A DNA stretch of 64,000 bases from Clostridium_I sp047718555 (GCF_047718555.1 NZ_JBDNRK010000019.1:5417-69416), one strand, 5' to 3'; positions 17,611-27,578 are shown, counted from the stretch's first letter. Notes: a model not told the origin generated them from the letters alone. Made by a program: numbers and translations.

Positions 17611-18894
17611 TTAAGCCTGTTCAAGAGCCTGATTTAAATCATATATTAAATCATCTACACCTTCAACACCAATTGAAAGTCTTATAAGGTCTGGAGTAAC
17701 TCCAGCAGCTCTTTGCTCTTCTTCATTAAGTTCAGCATGTGTTGTACTTGAAGGGTGAATTACAAGAGATTTTGCATCTGCTACATTTGCAAGTAATGAG
17801 AATAATTTAACACTATTTATAAATCTCTTTCCAGCTTCAAGTCCGCCTTTTATTCCAAAAGTAAATATTGAACCTGCACCTTTTGGTAAGTATTTTTTAG
17901 CCAATGCATTATATGGACTATCTGGTAATTCAGGATAGTTTACCCATTCAACCTTTGGATGATTTTTTAAGAATTCTACTATCTTTCTAGTATTTGATAC
18001 ATGTCTTTCTACTCTTAAAGATAATGATTCTAGACCTTGTAAGAATAAAAATGCACTTTGAGGAGAAAGAGTCGCACCAGTATTTCTTAGAAGCTGAACT
18101 CTAGCTTTTAAAGCAAAAGCAGGTGCTCCTAAATCTGCATATACAAGACCATTGTAACTTTCATCAGGTGTTGTAAAGTCAGGGAATTTACCGCTTGCTC
18201 TCCAATCAAATTTACCACCATCAACTATAATTCCACCAATAGTAGTACCATGCCCTCCGATAAATTTTGTTGCAGAATGTACAACTACATCAGCACCATA
18301 TTCTATTGGTCTTACAAGATATGGAGTTGCGAAAGTATTGTCTATGATTAAAGGAATCTTATTTTCATGTGCAATATTTGCTACTGCTTCTATATCCAAC
18401 ACATTAATTCTTGGATTTCCTAAAGTTTCAGCATATACTGCCTTTGTCTTATCAGTTATAGCTCTTCTAATATTTTCAGGATCATCTGGATCAACAAATG
18501 TTACTTTTATTCCAAGTTTTTTCAAAGTTACTGCAAATAATTCATAAGTACCACCGTATAATGTACTTACAGATACTATTTCATCACCTGAATTAGCTAC
18601 ATTAAGTATTGCATAAGTTATTGCTGCAAGTCCTGATGAAGTTGCAAGTCCTGCTACTCCACCTTCAAGTTCTGCTACTCTTTTTTCAAATACATCAGTA
18701 GTAGGATTCATAATTCTTGAATAAACATTTCCAGGTTCTTTTAATTGGAATAAATTTGCTGCATGATCTGCATTTTTAAACACATAAGATGTTGTTTGAT
18801 AAATTGGAACTGCTCTTGATCCTGTTGTTGGATCTACCTCCTGACCTGCATGCACCTGTAATGTTTCAAAACTATACTTTCTCTCTTCACTCAT
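17611..18894 (-). CDS. metY: O-acetylhomoserine sulfhydrylase
   Basis: PLP enzyme making homocysteine from O-acetylhomoserine and sulfide. The 427-residue product has the Cys/Met-metabolism fold with the PLP lysine in VVHSATKFIGGHGT (about residue 210), YSRIMNPTTDVFE near the N terminus and the C-terminal RLSIGVEGVDDLIYDL. It follows metA by 69 bases. The E111-type MetA makes the acetyl substrate, so together they form a direct-sulfhydrylation route to methionine, under the upstream SAM riboswitch. Confidence 0.95.
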   Translation of the reverse strand: MSEERKYSFETLQVHAGQEVDPTTGSRAVPIYQTTSYVFKNADHAANLFQLKEPGNVYSRIMNPTTDVFEKRVAELEGGVAGLATSSGLAAITYAILNVANSGDEIVSVSTLYGGTYELFAVTLKKLGIKVTFVDPDDPENIRRAITDKTKAVYAETLGNPRINVLDIEAVANIAHENKIPLIIDNTFATPYLVRPIEYGADVVVHSATKFIGGHGTTIGGIIVDGGKFDWRASGKFPDFTTPDESYNGLVYADLGAPAFALKARVQLLRNTGATLSPQSAFLFLQGLESLSLRVERHVSNTRKIVEFLKNHPKVEWVNYPELPDSPYNALAKKYLPKGAGSIFTFGIKGGLEAGKRFINSVKLFSLLANVADAKSLVIHPSSTTHAELNEEEQRAAGVTPDLIRLSIGVEGVDDLIYDLNQALEQA

Positions 18895-18963
18895 TTCTAA
18901 TATCTCCTTTTATATTATATTTTTGCATATCTTAATAAAATCAAAATATACAATTATTATTTA

Positions 18964-19881
18964 TTATAGAATTTCATCTAAATTATAGGGTGTTTCCTGA
19001 TATACATAATAATTCAGCCAATTTAAAAATAATAGATTAGAATGACTTCTCCATTTTACTACTGGATCTTTTTTAGGATCATTATCTTTAAAATAATTCT
19101 TAGGAATTTCAATATTTTCATTATTTGAAATATCTCTATCATATTCGGCCTTTAAAGTTAAAGGATCATATTCAGAGTGCCCCATAACAAAAATTTGACG
19201 CCCATGTTTTGCTGTTACTATATATATACCTGCATCCTCAGATTCAGATAAAATTTTCAGTCTTGGATCTTTTTCAATATCTTTTCTTCTCACTTCTGTG
19301 TGTCTTGAATGTGGAACGTAAAACACATCATCAAACCCTCTTAACAGATTTACATTTTTTTCAGTGGTTTTGTGCAGAAAAACTCCAAACAATTTTTTTG
19401 AAAGATGGTATTTGGGAATATTATAATGATAATATAAACCAGCCTGAGCTCCCCAACATATATGAAGTGTTGAGTATACATTATGCAAACTCCACTCCAT
19501 AATTTCAACTAATTCATTCCAATAATCCACATCTTTAAAATCAATCTGTTCAATAGGAGCTCCTGTAATTATCATGCCATCAAATTTCTTATTTTTTATA
19601 TCATCAAAAGTTTCATAGTATTTGAACAAATATTCTTCTGAAGTATTTTTAAAAGAATGAGTCTTAGGATATATTAAAGTTATATCCACTTGTAAAGGCG
19701 AATTACTTAGAAGCCTCAATATTTGAGTTTCAGTTGTAATTTTCATTGGCATTAAATTTAATATTACTATGCTAAGTGGTCTTATATCCTGTTTATTTGC
19801 ACGTTTTTCATCCATTGCAAATATGTTTTCATCATTTAGAACTTTGGCAGCCGGAAGATTATCAGGTATATTTATAGGCAA
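18964..19881 (-). CDS. metA: Homoserine O-acetyltransferase
   Basis: Activates homoserine for methionine synthesis. The 305-residue product has the catalytic Cys142 in HICWGAQAG and the acidic residue Glu111 in TGAPIEQ. In characterised MetA proteins Glu at 111 selects acetyl-CoA, while the succinyl enzyme of E. coli has Gly there. Translation starts at TTG 19881 after AGGGGGTG; no ATG fits. First gene of metA-metY, downstream of a SAM-I riboswitch. Confidence 0.93.
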   Translation of the reverse strand: MPINIPDNLPAAKVLNDENIFAMDEKRANKQDIRPLSIVILNLMPMKITTETQILRLLSNSPLQVDITLIYPKTHSFKNTSEEYLFKYYETFDDIKNKKFDGMIITGAPIEQIDFKDVDYWNELVEIMEWSLHNVYSTLHICWGAQAGLYYHYNIPKYHLSKKLFGVFLHKTTEKNVNLLRGFDDVFYVPHSRHTEVRRKDIEKDPRLKILSESEDAGIYIVTAKHGRQIFVMGHSEYDPLTLKAEYDRDISNNENIEIPKNYFKDNDPKKDPVVKWRSHSNLLFLNWLNYYVYQETPYNLDEIL

Positions 19882-20030
19882 ATGCTCACCCCCTATAGAA
19901 AGATATTAATACTTTTCATTTTAACGCACTTACTTGTCATATTTGTTTAATAGGTTATTATAGATAATATAATCTCTATTACGCATCCATTTGCAATTCT
20001 TATTAATTTATTGCATCAATCTATCCTGTA

Positions 20031-20194
20031 AATAAATAAAAGTTGTCTTTCCATAATAAGAAAAACAACTACACAAACTAAAATAGTTTTCCTTATCTTT
20101 CAGAAACAATCTGCTGGAATTAACACCATACACATTAAAAACAATGCTGGTTGTCGGGTTTCAACGGGCCAGTCCCTCTACCACTCTGGATAAG
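20031..20194 (-). ncRNA. SAM-I riboswitch (S-box) controlling metA-metY
   Basis: On the minus strand the P1 stem CTTATC/GATAAG closes a domain with the diagnostic AGAGTGGTAGAGGGACTGGCCC and GAAACCCGACAACC segments (aptamer 20092-20194). Downstream, AGTTGT...ACAACT pairs (20041-20070) and is followed by a loose T-rich tract, giving the expression platform. SAM binding should terminate transcription before metA. The metA start lies 150 bases further on. Confidence 0.93.
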
Positions 20195-20382
20195 ATTTTA
20201 TTGAATTTACTATATAATAAATCAAAAAACATTCTTTGTCAATAATATTTTTTGAATAGATCTATGTAAATCTTTTTACAAAAATTATTTTAATAAAAAT
20301 TAGCTATTAAAATAAATACCAATTCAAAAATACCTAAATATTTTGTAATAATAATAAAATATTTTAAAAATAATTTCCAATA

Positions 20383-20595
20383 TCAATTCCAGATATCTTT
20401 CATTAATTCTTTAATTCTAGCTTTTCTATCTATAGTTTCCTTTAGATTTATAGAAATACCTACTGATTCTATTGTAAGTACGTCTCCCTCTTTTACTTCC
20501 TTAGGTAATTTTAATTTTTCAATGTTAATCATAGTTTTATCCTCTTTTTCACATACAGCATATTTACCTTCAAATCTATCTACAATCACATTCAT
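20383..20595 (-). CDS. DUF3006-like small protein
   Basis: A 70-residue protein starting MNVIVDRFEGKYAVCE, typical of the DUF3006 family, with a basic C terminus (RKARIKELMKDIW). Function unknown. GAGGTGATATA precedes ATG 20595. It stands alone between the S-box and the uronate cluster. Confidence 0.75.
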   Translation of the reverse strand: MNVIVDRFEGKYAVCEKEDKTMINIEKLKLPKEVKEGDVLTIESVGISINLKETIDRKARIKELMKDIWN

Positions 20596-20610
20596 TATAT
20601 CACCTCTATT

Positions 20611-20655
20611 CAGTAACTAGTCAGTATAAATCCTATCTTTTACTTTCTGTTTATT
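20611..20655. repeat. Degenerate MITE-like repeat fragment
   Basis: Retains CAGTAACTAGTCAGTATAAATCCT and a TTTCTGTTTATTTCC end, about 15 bases upstream of the DUF3006 gene. Without the full copies it would not be recognisable. Confidence 0.4.
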
Positions 20656-20807
20656 TCCATACATATCACTAATCATTTAAAAAATGATTCCAATATTTTT
20701 TGATTAATTATTTACCTACAGAAATTAAGTCCTGTTATATATTTTTCAATTCTAAAATTACTATATAAATATATTAATACACAATTGTCCCATGTAAAAG
20801 TTATACT

Positions 20808-21566
20808 CTATCTTCCTAAATATCCTCCATCAACAGGGATAACCGTACCATTTAAATAATCAGAGGCCGAAGATGCCAAAAATATAGTTATACCCTTTAA
20901 GTCTTCTGGCGTTCCCCATCTTGCAGCTGGTATTCTTGAAAGTATTTCACTATTTCTCACTTCATCATTTATCAGCTTTGTATTCATAGAAGTATCCATA
21001 TATCCAGGTGCTATAGCATTAATATTAATTCCCTTACTTGCCCACTCATTGGCAAGGGCTTTTGTAAGCTGAGCTACTCCACCTTTACTGGCAGCATAGG
21101 CCGGTACTGTATATCCACCAAAAAAGCTTAACATAGACGCAACATTTATAATTTTCCCACTGCCTTTTTCAAGCATTTTTATACCAGCCATCTGACATAG
21201 CTGAAAAGTAGCTGTAAGGTTTACACTAATAACTTCATCCCAATCCTCTAAAGGAAATTCTTCACATTTATTTCTTCTTTGAATGCCTGCATTGTTTACT
21301 ATTATATCTAAATCTCCACCTAATTTATCTAAACAGCTATTGAATAATTCTTTTAAATTTTCTCTTTTCCCAATATCTCCTTTTATTGCATGTACCTTAT
21401 ATCCTAATTTATTTAATTCATCTGCAGTTCCATAAGCTTTATCTGACACACCTACAATAATCACTTCTGCTCCAGCCTCTGCAAGGCCTTCAGCCATTCC
21501 TCTGCCAAGTCCGCTGCTTCCTCCTGTAACAATAGCTTTTTTACCATCTAAATTAAAGTAATTCAT
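20808..21566 (-). CDS. kduD: 2-dehydro-3-deoxy-D-gluconate 5-dehydrogenase-like SDR
   Basis: Short-chain dehydrogenase expected to interconvert 2,5-diketo-3-deoxygluconate and KDG in hexuronate breakdown. The 252-residue product has the cofactor motif TGGSSGLGRGMA, NNAG, catalytic Ser in NVASML and the YAASK pair, and ends with PVDGGYLGR as KduD proteins do. Last gene of the uronate cluster; a hairpin at 21728-21774 separates it from the yiaK-like gene. The sub-family call rests on overall resemblance and context. Confidence 0.82.
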   Translation of the reverse strand: MNYFNLDGKKAIVTGGSSGLGRGMAEGLAEAGAEVIIVGVSDKAYGTADELNKLGYKVHAIKGDIGKRENLKELFNSCLDKLGGDLDIIVNNAGIQRRNKCEEFPLEDWDEVISVNLTATFQLCQMAGIKMLEKGSGKIINVASMLSFFGGYTVPAYAASKGGVAQLTKALANEWASKGININAIAPGYMDTSMNTKLINDEVRNSEILSRIPAARWGTPEDLKGITIFLASSASDYLNGTVIPVDGGYLGR

Positions 21567-21727
21567 AATTACCCCATCCTTTCTTCGTTGAAATATAGCA
21601 CATATATTCCATAAAAATTTTTCTAATTCTTTCTAGATATCCTTAGTTTTAGATATACTATGTACATAATTTATCCTATCATAAAATCCATAAAATAATT
21701 ATAAGTTTTATGTAAATTTTTCTAATA

Positions 21728-21774
21728 ACTAAAACCAAGAAAAGAAGAATTTTAATATTCTCCTTTCCTTGGTT
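21728..21774 (-). terminator. Terminator-like hairpin between the yiaK-like gene and kduD
   Basis: Minus strand: AACCAAGGAAAGGAGAAT pairs with ATTCTTCTTTTCTTGGTT, followed by TTAG. It lies past the yiaK-like stop. Confidence 0.6.
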
Positions 21775-21847
21775 AATAATAAAAAGTAATATTCCGCATT
21801 TACATCTAACCTGTTAAATATTCCATAAAATTATTAATAATGCTTAT

Positions 21848-22855
21848 TTACATATTCTTTATTTTTCCCCAAACAGCTTCATCTACTGGTATTCCCTGAT
21901 CAAAATTTTTCTCTCTAGTGTGCAAAGTTCTTTCTCCAGGATAGAATATCTCCTTATTGTCATCAACTCTTTCTGAAGCCTTTATATCCTCTAATACTTC
22001 ATTTACTGCTGATTTAAGGAATTCATTTCCCGCTACCCTTTCAGCATCAATAGCTATAAATATCTGTGATAATTGATATTCTGATGCTCCATCTATTTTT
22101 CCTATTTTGAAAACTGAATTACCACCTGATAATACTGTAGCTATAAGATCTAATAATATTGACAAGCCGGATCCTTTCCAATAACCTATAGGCAAAACTC
22201 TACCAGTTTTTTCAATTTCTTCTGGATCTGTAGTTATATTTCCCTTTGTATCATAGCCTCCAGGTATTGGTAATTGCTCCTTATTTAATTTAGTTACTTC
22301 AATTTTGCCATAGGAAAATTGAGCCATGGCTAAATCTACCACTACATGATGCCCACCTTCTCTTGGTACAGATAATATAAGTGGATTGTTACCTATTCTA
22401 CTATCCTTTGCTCCCCAAGCCGGCATATTTGTAAAAGTGTTCGTCCAGCAAATACCAATACATCCTGCATCAGCTGCCTGCCAGCCATAACTGCCGCCTC
22501 TCATCCAATGATTAGTGTTTCTTAATGCAATACAACCTATTGTATTTTTTTTTGCCAGTTCTATAGTCCTATCCATGCAAAACTTAGCATTTAAATTTCC
22601 CATGCCTAGATTTCCATCCCATTTTTCAAAAGCTCCCATTCCTTCTATTTTAGTAGGAACAGCATTTACATCTATAAATCCTTTATCTATATATTCTATT
22701 ACTCTTGGAAATCTAACATATCCATGGGAATAAACTCCATCGCAACTAGTTTCAGTAAATAATTGTGCTGATGCCTCTGCTCTCTCTTCACTAAACCCTT
22801 TTTTTATCAATATTCTTTTAAATTCACTTTTCATTTCTTCAAAACTAACTCTCAT
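21848..22855 (-). CDS. 3-dehydro-L-gulonate 2-dehydrogenase (YiaK-type)
   Basis: NAD(P)H-dependent reductase of the malate/L-sulfolactate dehydrogenase-like (Ldh_2) family. The 335-residue product has the family's SHGYVRFP, ALRNTNHWMRGG with its catalytic His, GNNPLILSVPREGG and WKGSGLSILLDL. YiaK/DlgD enzymes reduce 2,3-diketo-L-gulonate. The adjacent YhcH/YiaL-type gene and MFS carrier echo the yia cluster of enterics. Substrate assignment is by resemblance. Confidence 0.82.
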   Translation of the reverse strand: MRVSFEEMKSEFKRILIKKGFSEERAEASAQLFTETSCDGVYSHGYVRFPRVIEYIDKGFIDVNAVPTKIEGMGAFEKWDGNLGMGNLNAKFCMDRTIELAKKNTIGCIALRNTNHWMRGGSYGWQAADAGCIGICWTNTFTNMPAWGAKDSRIGNNPLILSVPREGGHHVVVDLAMAQFSYGKIEVTKLNKEQLPIPGGYDTKGNITTDPEEIEKTGRVLPIGYWKGSGLSILLDLIATVLSGGNSVFKIGKIDGASEYQLSQIFIAIDAERVAGNEFLKSAVNEVLEDIKASERVDDNKEIFYPGERTLHTREKNFDQGIPVDEAVWGKIKNM

Positions 22856-22986
22856 AATAATATCTTCCCTTCATATAAATTTATATAATATATCTCATCT
22901 TTAAATAAATAGCCAGCAGTATATAGGTCTATTTAGTATCATACATTGTCACTTCATAGATACTAAATAGATCTATTTTTATATGC

Positions 22987-23457
22987 TTAAATCAATGCAA
23001 TATTGATCTTTACATTTATCTTTCTAACCTCACAAGGTTCATTATAGGCACACCAAGGTCTGTGAACATCTTCCGGAAAGAATATGGCAAAGCTACCCGG
23101 CTGCATTATCAAATCGGTTTCATGTTCTACATCTTTATAGAACATAACATCTTTTTCTTTTAATAGCTCTTCTTCAACAACATTATCGCCAGTATCCCTT
23201 GCAAAGCCTATTATTTCATTTCCACCCACAGAATATTGAATTTCAACACACTTTCTGTGGACCTCTGCCTTTGCCTCAGATTTTTCTTTTGTAGTTCTAT
23301 CTACTACTTGAGCATATATATCCTTCCCCATAATCTCATATACTCCAGTTTCCATATTAACAAAATCATTATCTTTTAAATAGTTAATCGCTTTCATTAT
23401 TGGTTTTGGACAGACCTTCTCCAAATCATCAATATTGTCTATATTTCCAAAGATCAT
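22987..23457 (-). CDS. YhcH/YjgK/YiaL family protein, copy 1
   Basis: A 156-residue cupin-like protein of the DUF386/YhcH family, associated with sialic-acid, gulonate and uronate catabolism, possibly acting as an anomerase. Conserved pieces are EVHRKCVEIQYSVGG and FAIFFPEDVHRPWCA, with His residues that could bind metal. A closely similar paralog lies at 28600-29070. An operator-like palindrome is at 23506-23521. Confidence 0.88.
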   Translation of the reverse strand: MIFGNIDNIDDLEKVCPKPIMKAINYLKDNDFVNMETGVYEIMGKDIYAQVVDRTTKEKSEAKAEVHRKCVEIQYSVGGNEIIGFARDTGDNVVEEELLKEKDVMFYKDVEHETDLIMQPGSFAIFFPEDVHRPWCAYNEPCEVRKINVKINIALI

Positions 23458-23505
23458 AATTACACCTCACTAAACTAAATTTTAAATAAATCTTAAAAAA
23501 GCTTA

Positions 23506-23521
23506 ATGAAAGGGCTTTCAA
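23506..23521. promoter_or_regulatory. Operator-like palindrome upstream of YhcH copy 1
   Basis: ATGAAAGGGCTTTCAA, near-identical to the site at 29153. A likely target for the LacI-family regulator encoded at 29584, or for CcpA. Confidence 0.6.
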
Positions 23522-23670
23522 CTTGGATTATTTTAATTATATTATATTTAGAATAATATTTCAATGCCCAATTCATTTTCACTAATATTTATTATCTGTA
23601 TATTTTTCTTCTCATAACTTATTCATGATTATTCTTTACATAAGACTATTTTTTTGTAATTCGCACGTTT

Positions 23671-24990
23671 TTAAGACCTAACAACACCTTCTGGTTTTAT
23701 TGGCACTGTCTGATGTGCACAATCGTTTTTCTCTTTTGGAAGAGTAAACGTAATTATAATTGCAAATACTAAGGACAGAACTAAGCTATATATACTCATG
23801 CTATAACTAAATACTTGCATTAACAATCCAACCAGAAAAGGTCCTATAAATCCACCAAGATTACCTAATGCATTTATAATTCCAGTAGCTCCACCTGCTA
23901 CTTCTGAACTAAATACTGCTGGCGGAATTGTCATAAATACGGCAGAAGAGGCTTGTAAAAATAATCCGCAGCCTACGAGCATTATAAAGGATAACAATAT
24001 AGAATGCTGAAAACCAACTGATAAATATAAACATATTGCAAACCCTACAATTGTAATTACAATATATTTTTTTCTTTTCATTGTCTTATCTGAAAGAGTT
24101 GGAAAAATAAACAGTCCAATTATAGTTGCTATATAAGGGAAAATAGACAGAAGTCCAACCTGACCCATTCCTGTTTTAGTCAAATTTTTAAGGATTGTTG
24201 GCAGCCACAATGTATATCCATATACACCAGTCTGAACAAAGAAAAATATAAGCACCAATTTCCACAAAGTTTTATTTTTCAAAATTTCCTTTAAAGATGT
24301 CTTCTTCTGATTAGTTGCATCCATGCATTTTTGTTCTGCTTCCAACCTTTCAACAATATAATCTCTCTCTTCTTTACTGATCCATTTAGCAGTTTCTGGT
24401 CTATCGCTGATTAATGGTAACCAAACTAGAATTAATGCAAGTGATATTATTCCCTCTATTATGAATACATAGTGCCAGGTAAATCTAGTTAAAATAAGTC
24501 CGGAAAGTGGTCCAGTTATAATGGAAGCAATTGGATTATTCATTATAACAAAGGCTGTTGCTCTACCACGTTCTTCACTTGGAAACCAATGACGAACTAT
24601 TGTAAGTACTGCCGGCATGACTCCACCCTCAGCAACACCAAGCAAAAATCTTAGAACAAGCAATTGAGCTGTACTTCTTGCAAATCCAGAGGTAATGGCA
24701 AGAACACCCCATACAACTATAGTACCTGCTATAAATTTTTTAGCACTTCCCTTCTCTGCAATCTGTCCTCCCGGAACCTGAAGAAACAGATAACCTATAA
24801 AGAATATACCTGCTGCAATACCTGTAACACTGGCAGTCATTCCAAGGTCCTTACTCATTCCCCCTGCCATGGCAAAACCTATATTGGTACGATCCATAAA
24901 AGCAACTATATAAACTAAAAGAATTGGTGGAATTATGTGTATCCAACGTTTATTTGGAATTTTTATTGCTGAACCCGTAGTTTCACTCAT
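23671..24990 (-). CDS. MFS transporter, anion:cation symporter (hexuronate) type
   Basis: A 439-residue twelve-helix carrier. The N-terminal VAFMDRTNIGFAMAGGM and GVAEGGVMPAVLTIVRHWFP are typical of the ExuT/GudP/ACS branch, which imports hexuronates and aldarates. It is flanked by uronate catabolic enzymes, so it is likely the cluster's uptake system. A cre/LacI-like palindrome lies 34 bases upstream of the start. Confidence 0.88.
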   Translation of the reverse strand: MSETTGSAIKIPNKRWIHIIPPILLVYIVAFMDRTNIGFAMAGGMSKDLGMTASVTGIAAGIFFIGYLFLQVPGGQIAEKGSAKKFIAGTIVVWGVLAITSGFARSTAQLLVLRFLLGVAEGGVMPAVLTIVRHWFPSEERGRATAFVIMNNPIASIITGPLSGLILTRFTWHYVFIIEGIISLALILVWLPLISDRPETAKWISKEERDYIVERLEAEQKCMDATNQKKTSLKEILKNKTLWKLVLIFFFVQTGVYGYTLWLPTILKNLTKTGMGQVGLLSIFPYIATIIGLFIFPTLSDKTMKRKKYIVITIVGFAICLYLSVGFQHSILLSFIMLVGCGLFLQASSAVFMTIPPAVFSSEVAGGATGIINALGNLGGFIGPFLVGLLMQVFSYSMSIYSLVLSLVFAIIITFTLPKEKNDCAHQTVPIKPEGVVRS

Positions 24991-25023
24991 ATTTATACAC
25001 TCCTCATATAATTTATATTTATT

Positions 25024-25038
25024 TTGAAAGCGTTTACT
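25024..25038. promoter_or_regulatory. cre/LacI-like operator upstream of the MFS gene
   Basis: TTGAAAGCGTTTACT matches the catabolite-responsive element WTGNAARCGNWWWCA in all but the final base. It shares the TTGAAAGCG half-site with the other operators of the cluster. Confidence 0.6.
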
Positions 25039-25351
25039 TAACAGTCAAATCTATAATATATGCATGCCTTATATAGATAACTTTTCTCAATTTTGAGAAA
25101 TTTAAATTTTCACAAAACTGATTATAATTATCCATATACATACTCATATTATCTAATTCATATTATCTGATTTTAAAAATATACATATAATCTAGTTAAA
25201 AATTTAACTGAAATTGACATAGCGAGAAGTAAGATTAGTAAATCTATATAAATATCTCTAAATTTACTTGATTTTAATCTTTAGTTCACTATTGATAGAA
25301 TTAACAATATACCTAACTATTATTTGTGACATGATTTATACAGGAGTAAAA

Positions 25352-25391
25352 CTTTCATTTAGATTGGTATCTATACCCATCTAAATGGAAG
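25352..25391 (-). terminator. Hairpin downstream of the uxu operon
   Basis: Minus strand: CTTCCATTTAGAT and ATCTAAATGAAAG pair, followed by TTTTAC. It lies 165 bases past the SDR stop. Apart from this hairpin, the operator and a degraded repeat, the 24991-25554 gap shows nothing recognisable. Confidence 0.6.
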
Positions 25392-25430
25392 TAAAACATT
25401 CAACAGAATAGATTAATTTAACGCATGTGT

Positions 25431-25490
25431 AAATAAATACCATCGAAATATACTAGTATACATACTGACTAGTTATTTATTTACCATATC
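25431..25490. repeat. Degenerate MITE-like repeat, inverted orientation
   Basis: The reverse complement reads TAAATAAATAACTAGTCAGTATG followed by a diverged CTAGTATATTTCG. It is the only copy in the window in this orientation. Confidence 0.5.
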
Positions 25491-25554
25491 TAAGATAGTA
25501 ATAAATATTTTTAATAGTATCAACAACTTTATGCTTCATATAGTATAATACAAT

Positions 25555-26412
25555 TTAAACTCCAGAGTAGGCTGAAAAACCTCCGTCTACAGGAACAACT
25601 ACACCATTTACAAAGCTTGAAGCTTTATTATCTATAAGCCAAAATAATGTACCCAGTAATTCTTCACATTCACCAAATCTATCCATTGGTGTTGCACTCA
25701 ATATTTTTTTAGATCTTTCAGTATAACTTCCATCTTCATTTAAAAGCAATGCCTTATTTTGATTAGTTACAAGAAAACCTGGAGCTATGGCATTTACTCT
25801 TATTCCAACCTTTGAGAAATGTACTGCAAGCCACTGAGTAAAGTTTGAAACTGCAGCCTTAGCACCACTATAAGCTGGAATCTTTGTAAGCGGAGTAAAA
25901 GCATTCATAGAAGATATATTAACTATTGCTGCATCTTTTTTATCTATCATATCCTTTGCAAATACCTGAGTTGGAAGAAGAGTTCCTAAGAAGTTTAAGT
26001 TAAAAACAAATTCAATTCCCTTTTGATCTAAATCAAAGAAAGTTATTTCATCTTCTTTTTTGTTTTCTATATCCTCTTTAAAAAGATATTCTTTAGATGT
26101 AGTTCCCTTTGGATTATTTCCACCTGCACCATTCAGCAAAATATCACAAGCTCCTAGTTTTTCGTTAACTATGCTCTTAGCTTTTTTAAGACTTTCAATA
26201 TCAAGTACATCTGTGGGAACGCTAATTGCAATTCCACCGTTAGCATTTATTTCCCCTGCAACAGCATTTGCTCTTTCTTCATTTCTGTCCAATACTGCTA
26301 TTTTTCCACCACACTGAGCCAATGCTTTGGCAAAAGTACCGCAAATAACTCCACCTGCACCAGTAACAACTATAACCTTATCCTTCAAATCAATTTTAAA
26401 TGGCAAATTCAT
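25555..26412 (-). CDS. SDR-family D-mannonate (fructuronate) oxidoreductase
   Basis: A 285-residue short-chain dehydrogenase with VTGAGGVICGTFAKAL, NGAGGNNPKG, catalytic Ser in VNISSMNAF and YSGAK. It follows uxuA by 29 bases. In many Gram-positives an SDR next to uxuA replaces the classical UxuB, reducing fructuronate to mannonate, and this is the likely role. The internal ENKKEDEITFFDLDQKG insert fits that sub-family. Exact substrate inferred from context. Confidence 0.82.
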   Translation of the reverse strand: MNLPFKIDLKDKVIVVTGAGGVICGTFAKALAQCGGKIAVLDRNEERANAVAGEINANGGIAISVPTDVLDIESLKKAKSIVNEKLGACDILLNGAGGNNPKGTTSKEYLFKEDIENKKEDEITFFDLDQKGIEFVFNLNFLGTLLPTQVFAKDMIDKKDAAIVNISSMNAFTPLTKIPAYSGAKAAVSNFTQWLAVHFSKVGIRVNAIAPGFLVTNQNKALLLNEDGSYTERSKKILSATPMDRFGECEELLGTLFWLIDNKASSFVNGVVVPVDGGFSAYSGV

Positions 26413-26441
26413 AATTTAACTCCCCTTTTCCTCTTAGAAAT

Positions 26442-27488
26442 CTATTTATATCTCTTATCTAAAGCTTCCCATATTCCATTTAGATAAGTTGCACCTAAAG
26501 CTCTGTCATAAAGACCATATCCCGGTCTTCCTGTTTCACCCCAAATCATTCTTCCATGATCCGGTCTCATTGGTCCATCAAAGCCTATATCATGATAAGC
26601 TGTCATAATTTCAACCATATCCAGAGAACCATCTACACTTCTATGAGGTGCTTCTTCAAAATCTCTATCACCAGTAATTTTAATATTTCTTGTATGTGCA
26701 AAGTGTATTCTGCCTTTACCTCCAAAATAACGAATCATATCTGGTATATCATTATTTGGATTAGGTCCCAAAGAACCTGAGCAGAGAGTTATTCCATTGC
26801 TAGGACTATCCACCAAATTTATAAGTCTATCCAAATTTTTCTTGCTAGTTATTATTCTTGGAAGTCCAAATATTGACCAAGGTGGATCATCCGGATGTAT
26901 TGCCATTTTTATATCTGCCAATTCTGCAACTGGAATAATTTTTTTAAGGAAATATTCTAGATTATTCCACAAATCTTCTTCAGTAATTTTTTTGTATTCA
27001 TTTAATAAGTCCTTAAGTTCTTCCTTTGTATAGCTTGAATCCCATCCTGGAAGTGATAACTCTCCTGTAGATGGGTCCATTTTCTCTACAGTTTTCTGTC
27101 TGTATACAAGAGCTGTTGAACCATCTTCTAATTCAAAATCTAAATCTGATCTAGTCCAGTCAAATACTGGCATAAAATTATAACAGACTACTTTTATTCC
27201 TACTTTTGATAGATTTTTTAATGTTTCACAATAGTTTGATATAAGTTTGTCTCTAGTAGGCAATCCTCTTTTTATATCTTCATGGACTGGTACACTTTCT
27301 ATAGTGTCAAAACTTAATCCCTTAGATTCTATTTTCTCTTTTAAAGCTATTATCTTTTCTATTGGCCAAACTTCGCCTACTGGAACATCATATATAGCAG
27401 ATACTATTCCTGTAACTCCCGGTATTTGCTTTATCTGGTCTAATGTAACTTTATCATCATCACCATACCATCTAAAAGTCATTTGCAT
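26442..27488 (-). CDS. uxuA: Mannonate dehydratase
   Basis: Dehydrates D-mannonate to 2-keto-3-deoxygluconate. The 348-residue TIM-barrel protein shows MTFRWYGDDDKV at the start, the metal/active-site AIHPDDPPWSIFGLPRI, TLCSGSLG and RPDHGRMIWGE near the C terminus. KDG kinase and aldolase are not in the window and must lie elsewhere. Confidence 0.95.
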   Translation of the reverse strand: MQMTFRWYGDDDKVTLDQIKQIPGVTGIVSAIYDVPVGEVWPIEKIIALKEKIESKGLSFDTIESVPVHEDIKRGLPTRDKLISNYCETLKNLSKVGIKVVCYNFMPVFDWTRSDLDFELEDGSTALVYRQKTVEKMDPSTGELSLPGWDSSYTKEELKDLLNEYKKITEEDLWNNLEYFLKKIIPVAELADIKMAIHPDDPPWSIFGLPRIITSKKNLDRLINLVDSPSNGITLCSGSLGPNPNNDIPDMIRYFGGKGRIHFAHTRNIKITGDRDFEEAPHRSVDGSLDMVEIMTAYHDIGFDGPMRPDHGRMIWGETGRPGYGLYDRALGATYLNGIWEALDKRYK

Positions 27489-27578
27489 AATTATTTTCCC
27501 CTCTCTCTTTTACAAATTCTTTATAATAAAACTTTCTCATATTTTGATATAATCAAATAAGTAATACAAACTTACAAT

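Noticed and set aside
22926..22977. Long inverted repeat downstream of YhcH copy 1 called as a minus-strand terminator
   Set aside because: The arms pair well, but the T-rich tail is on the plus strand, where no gene ends; direction unclear.
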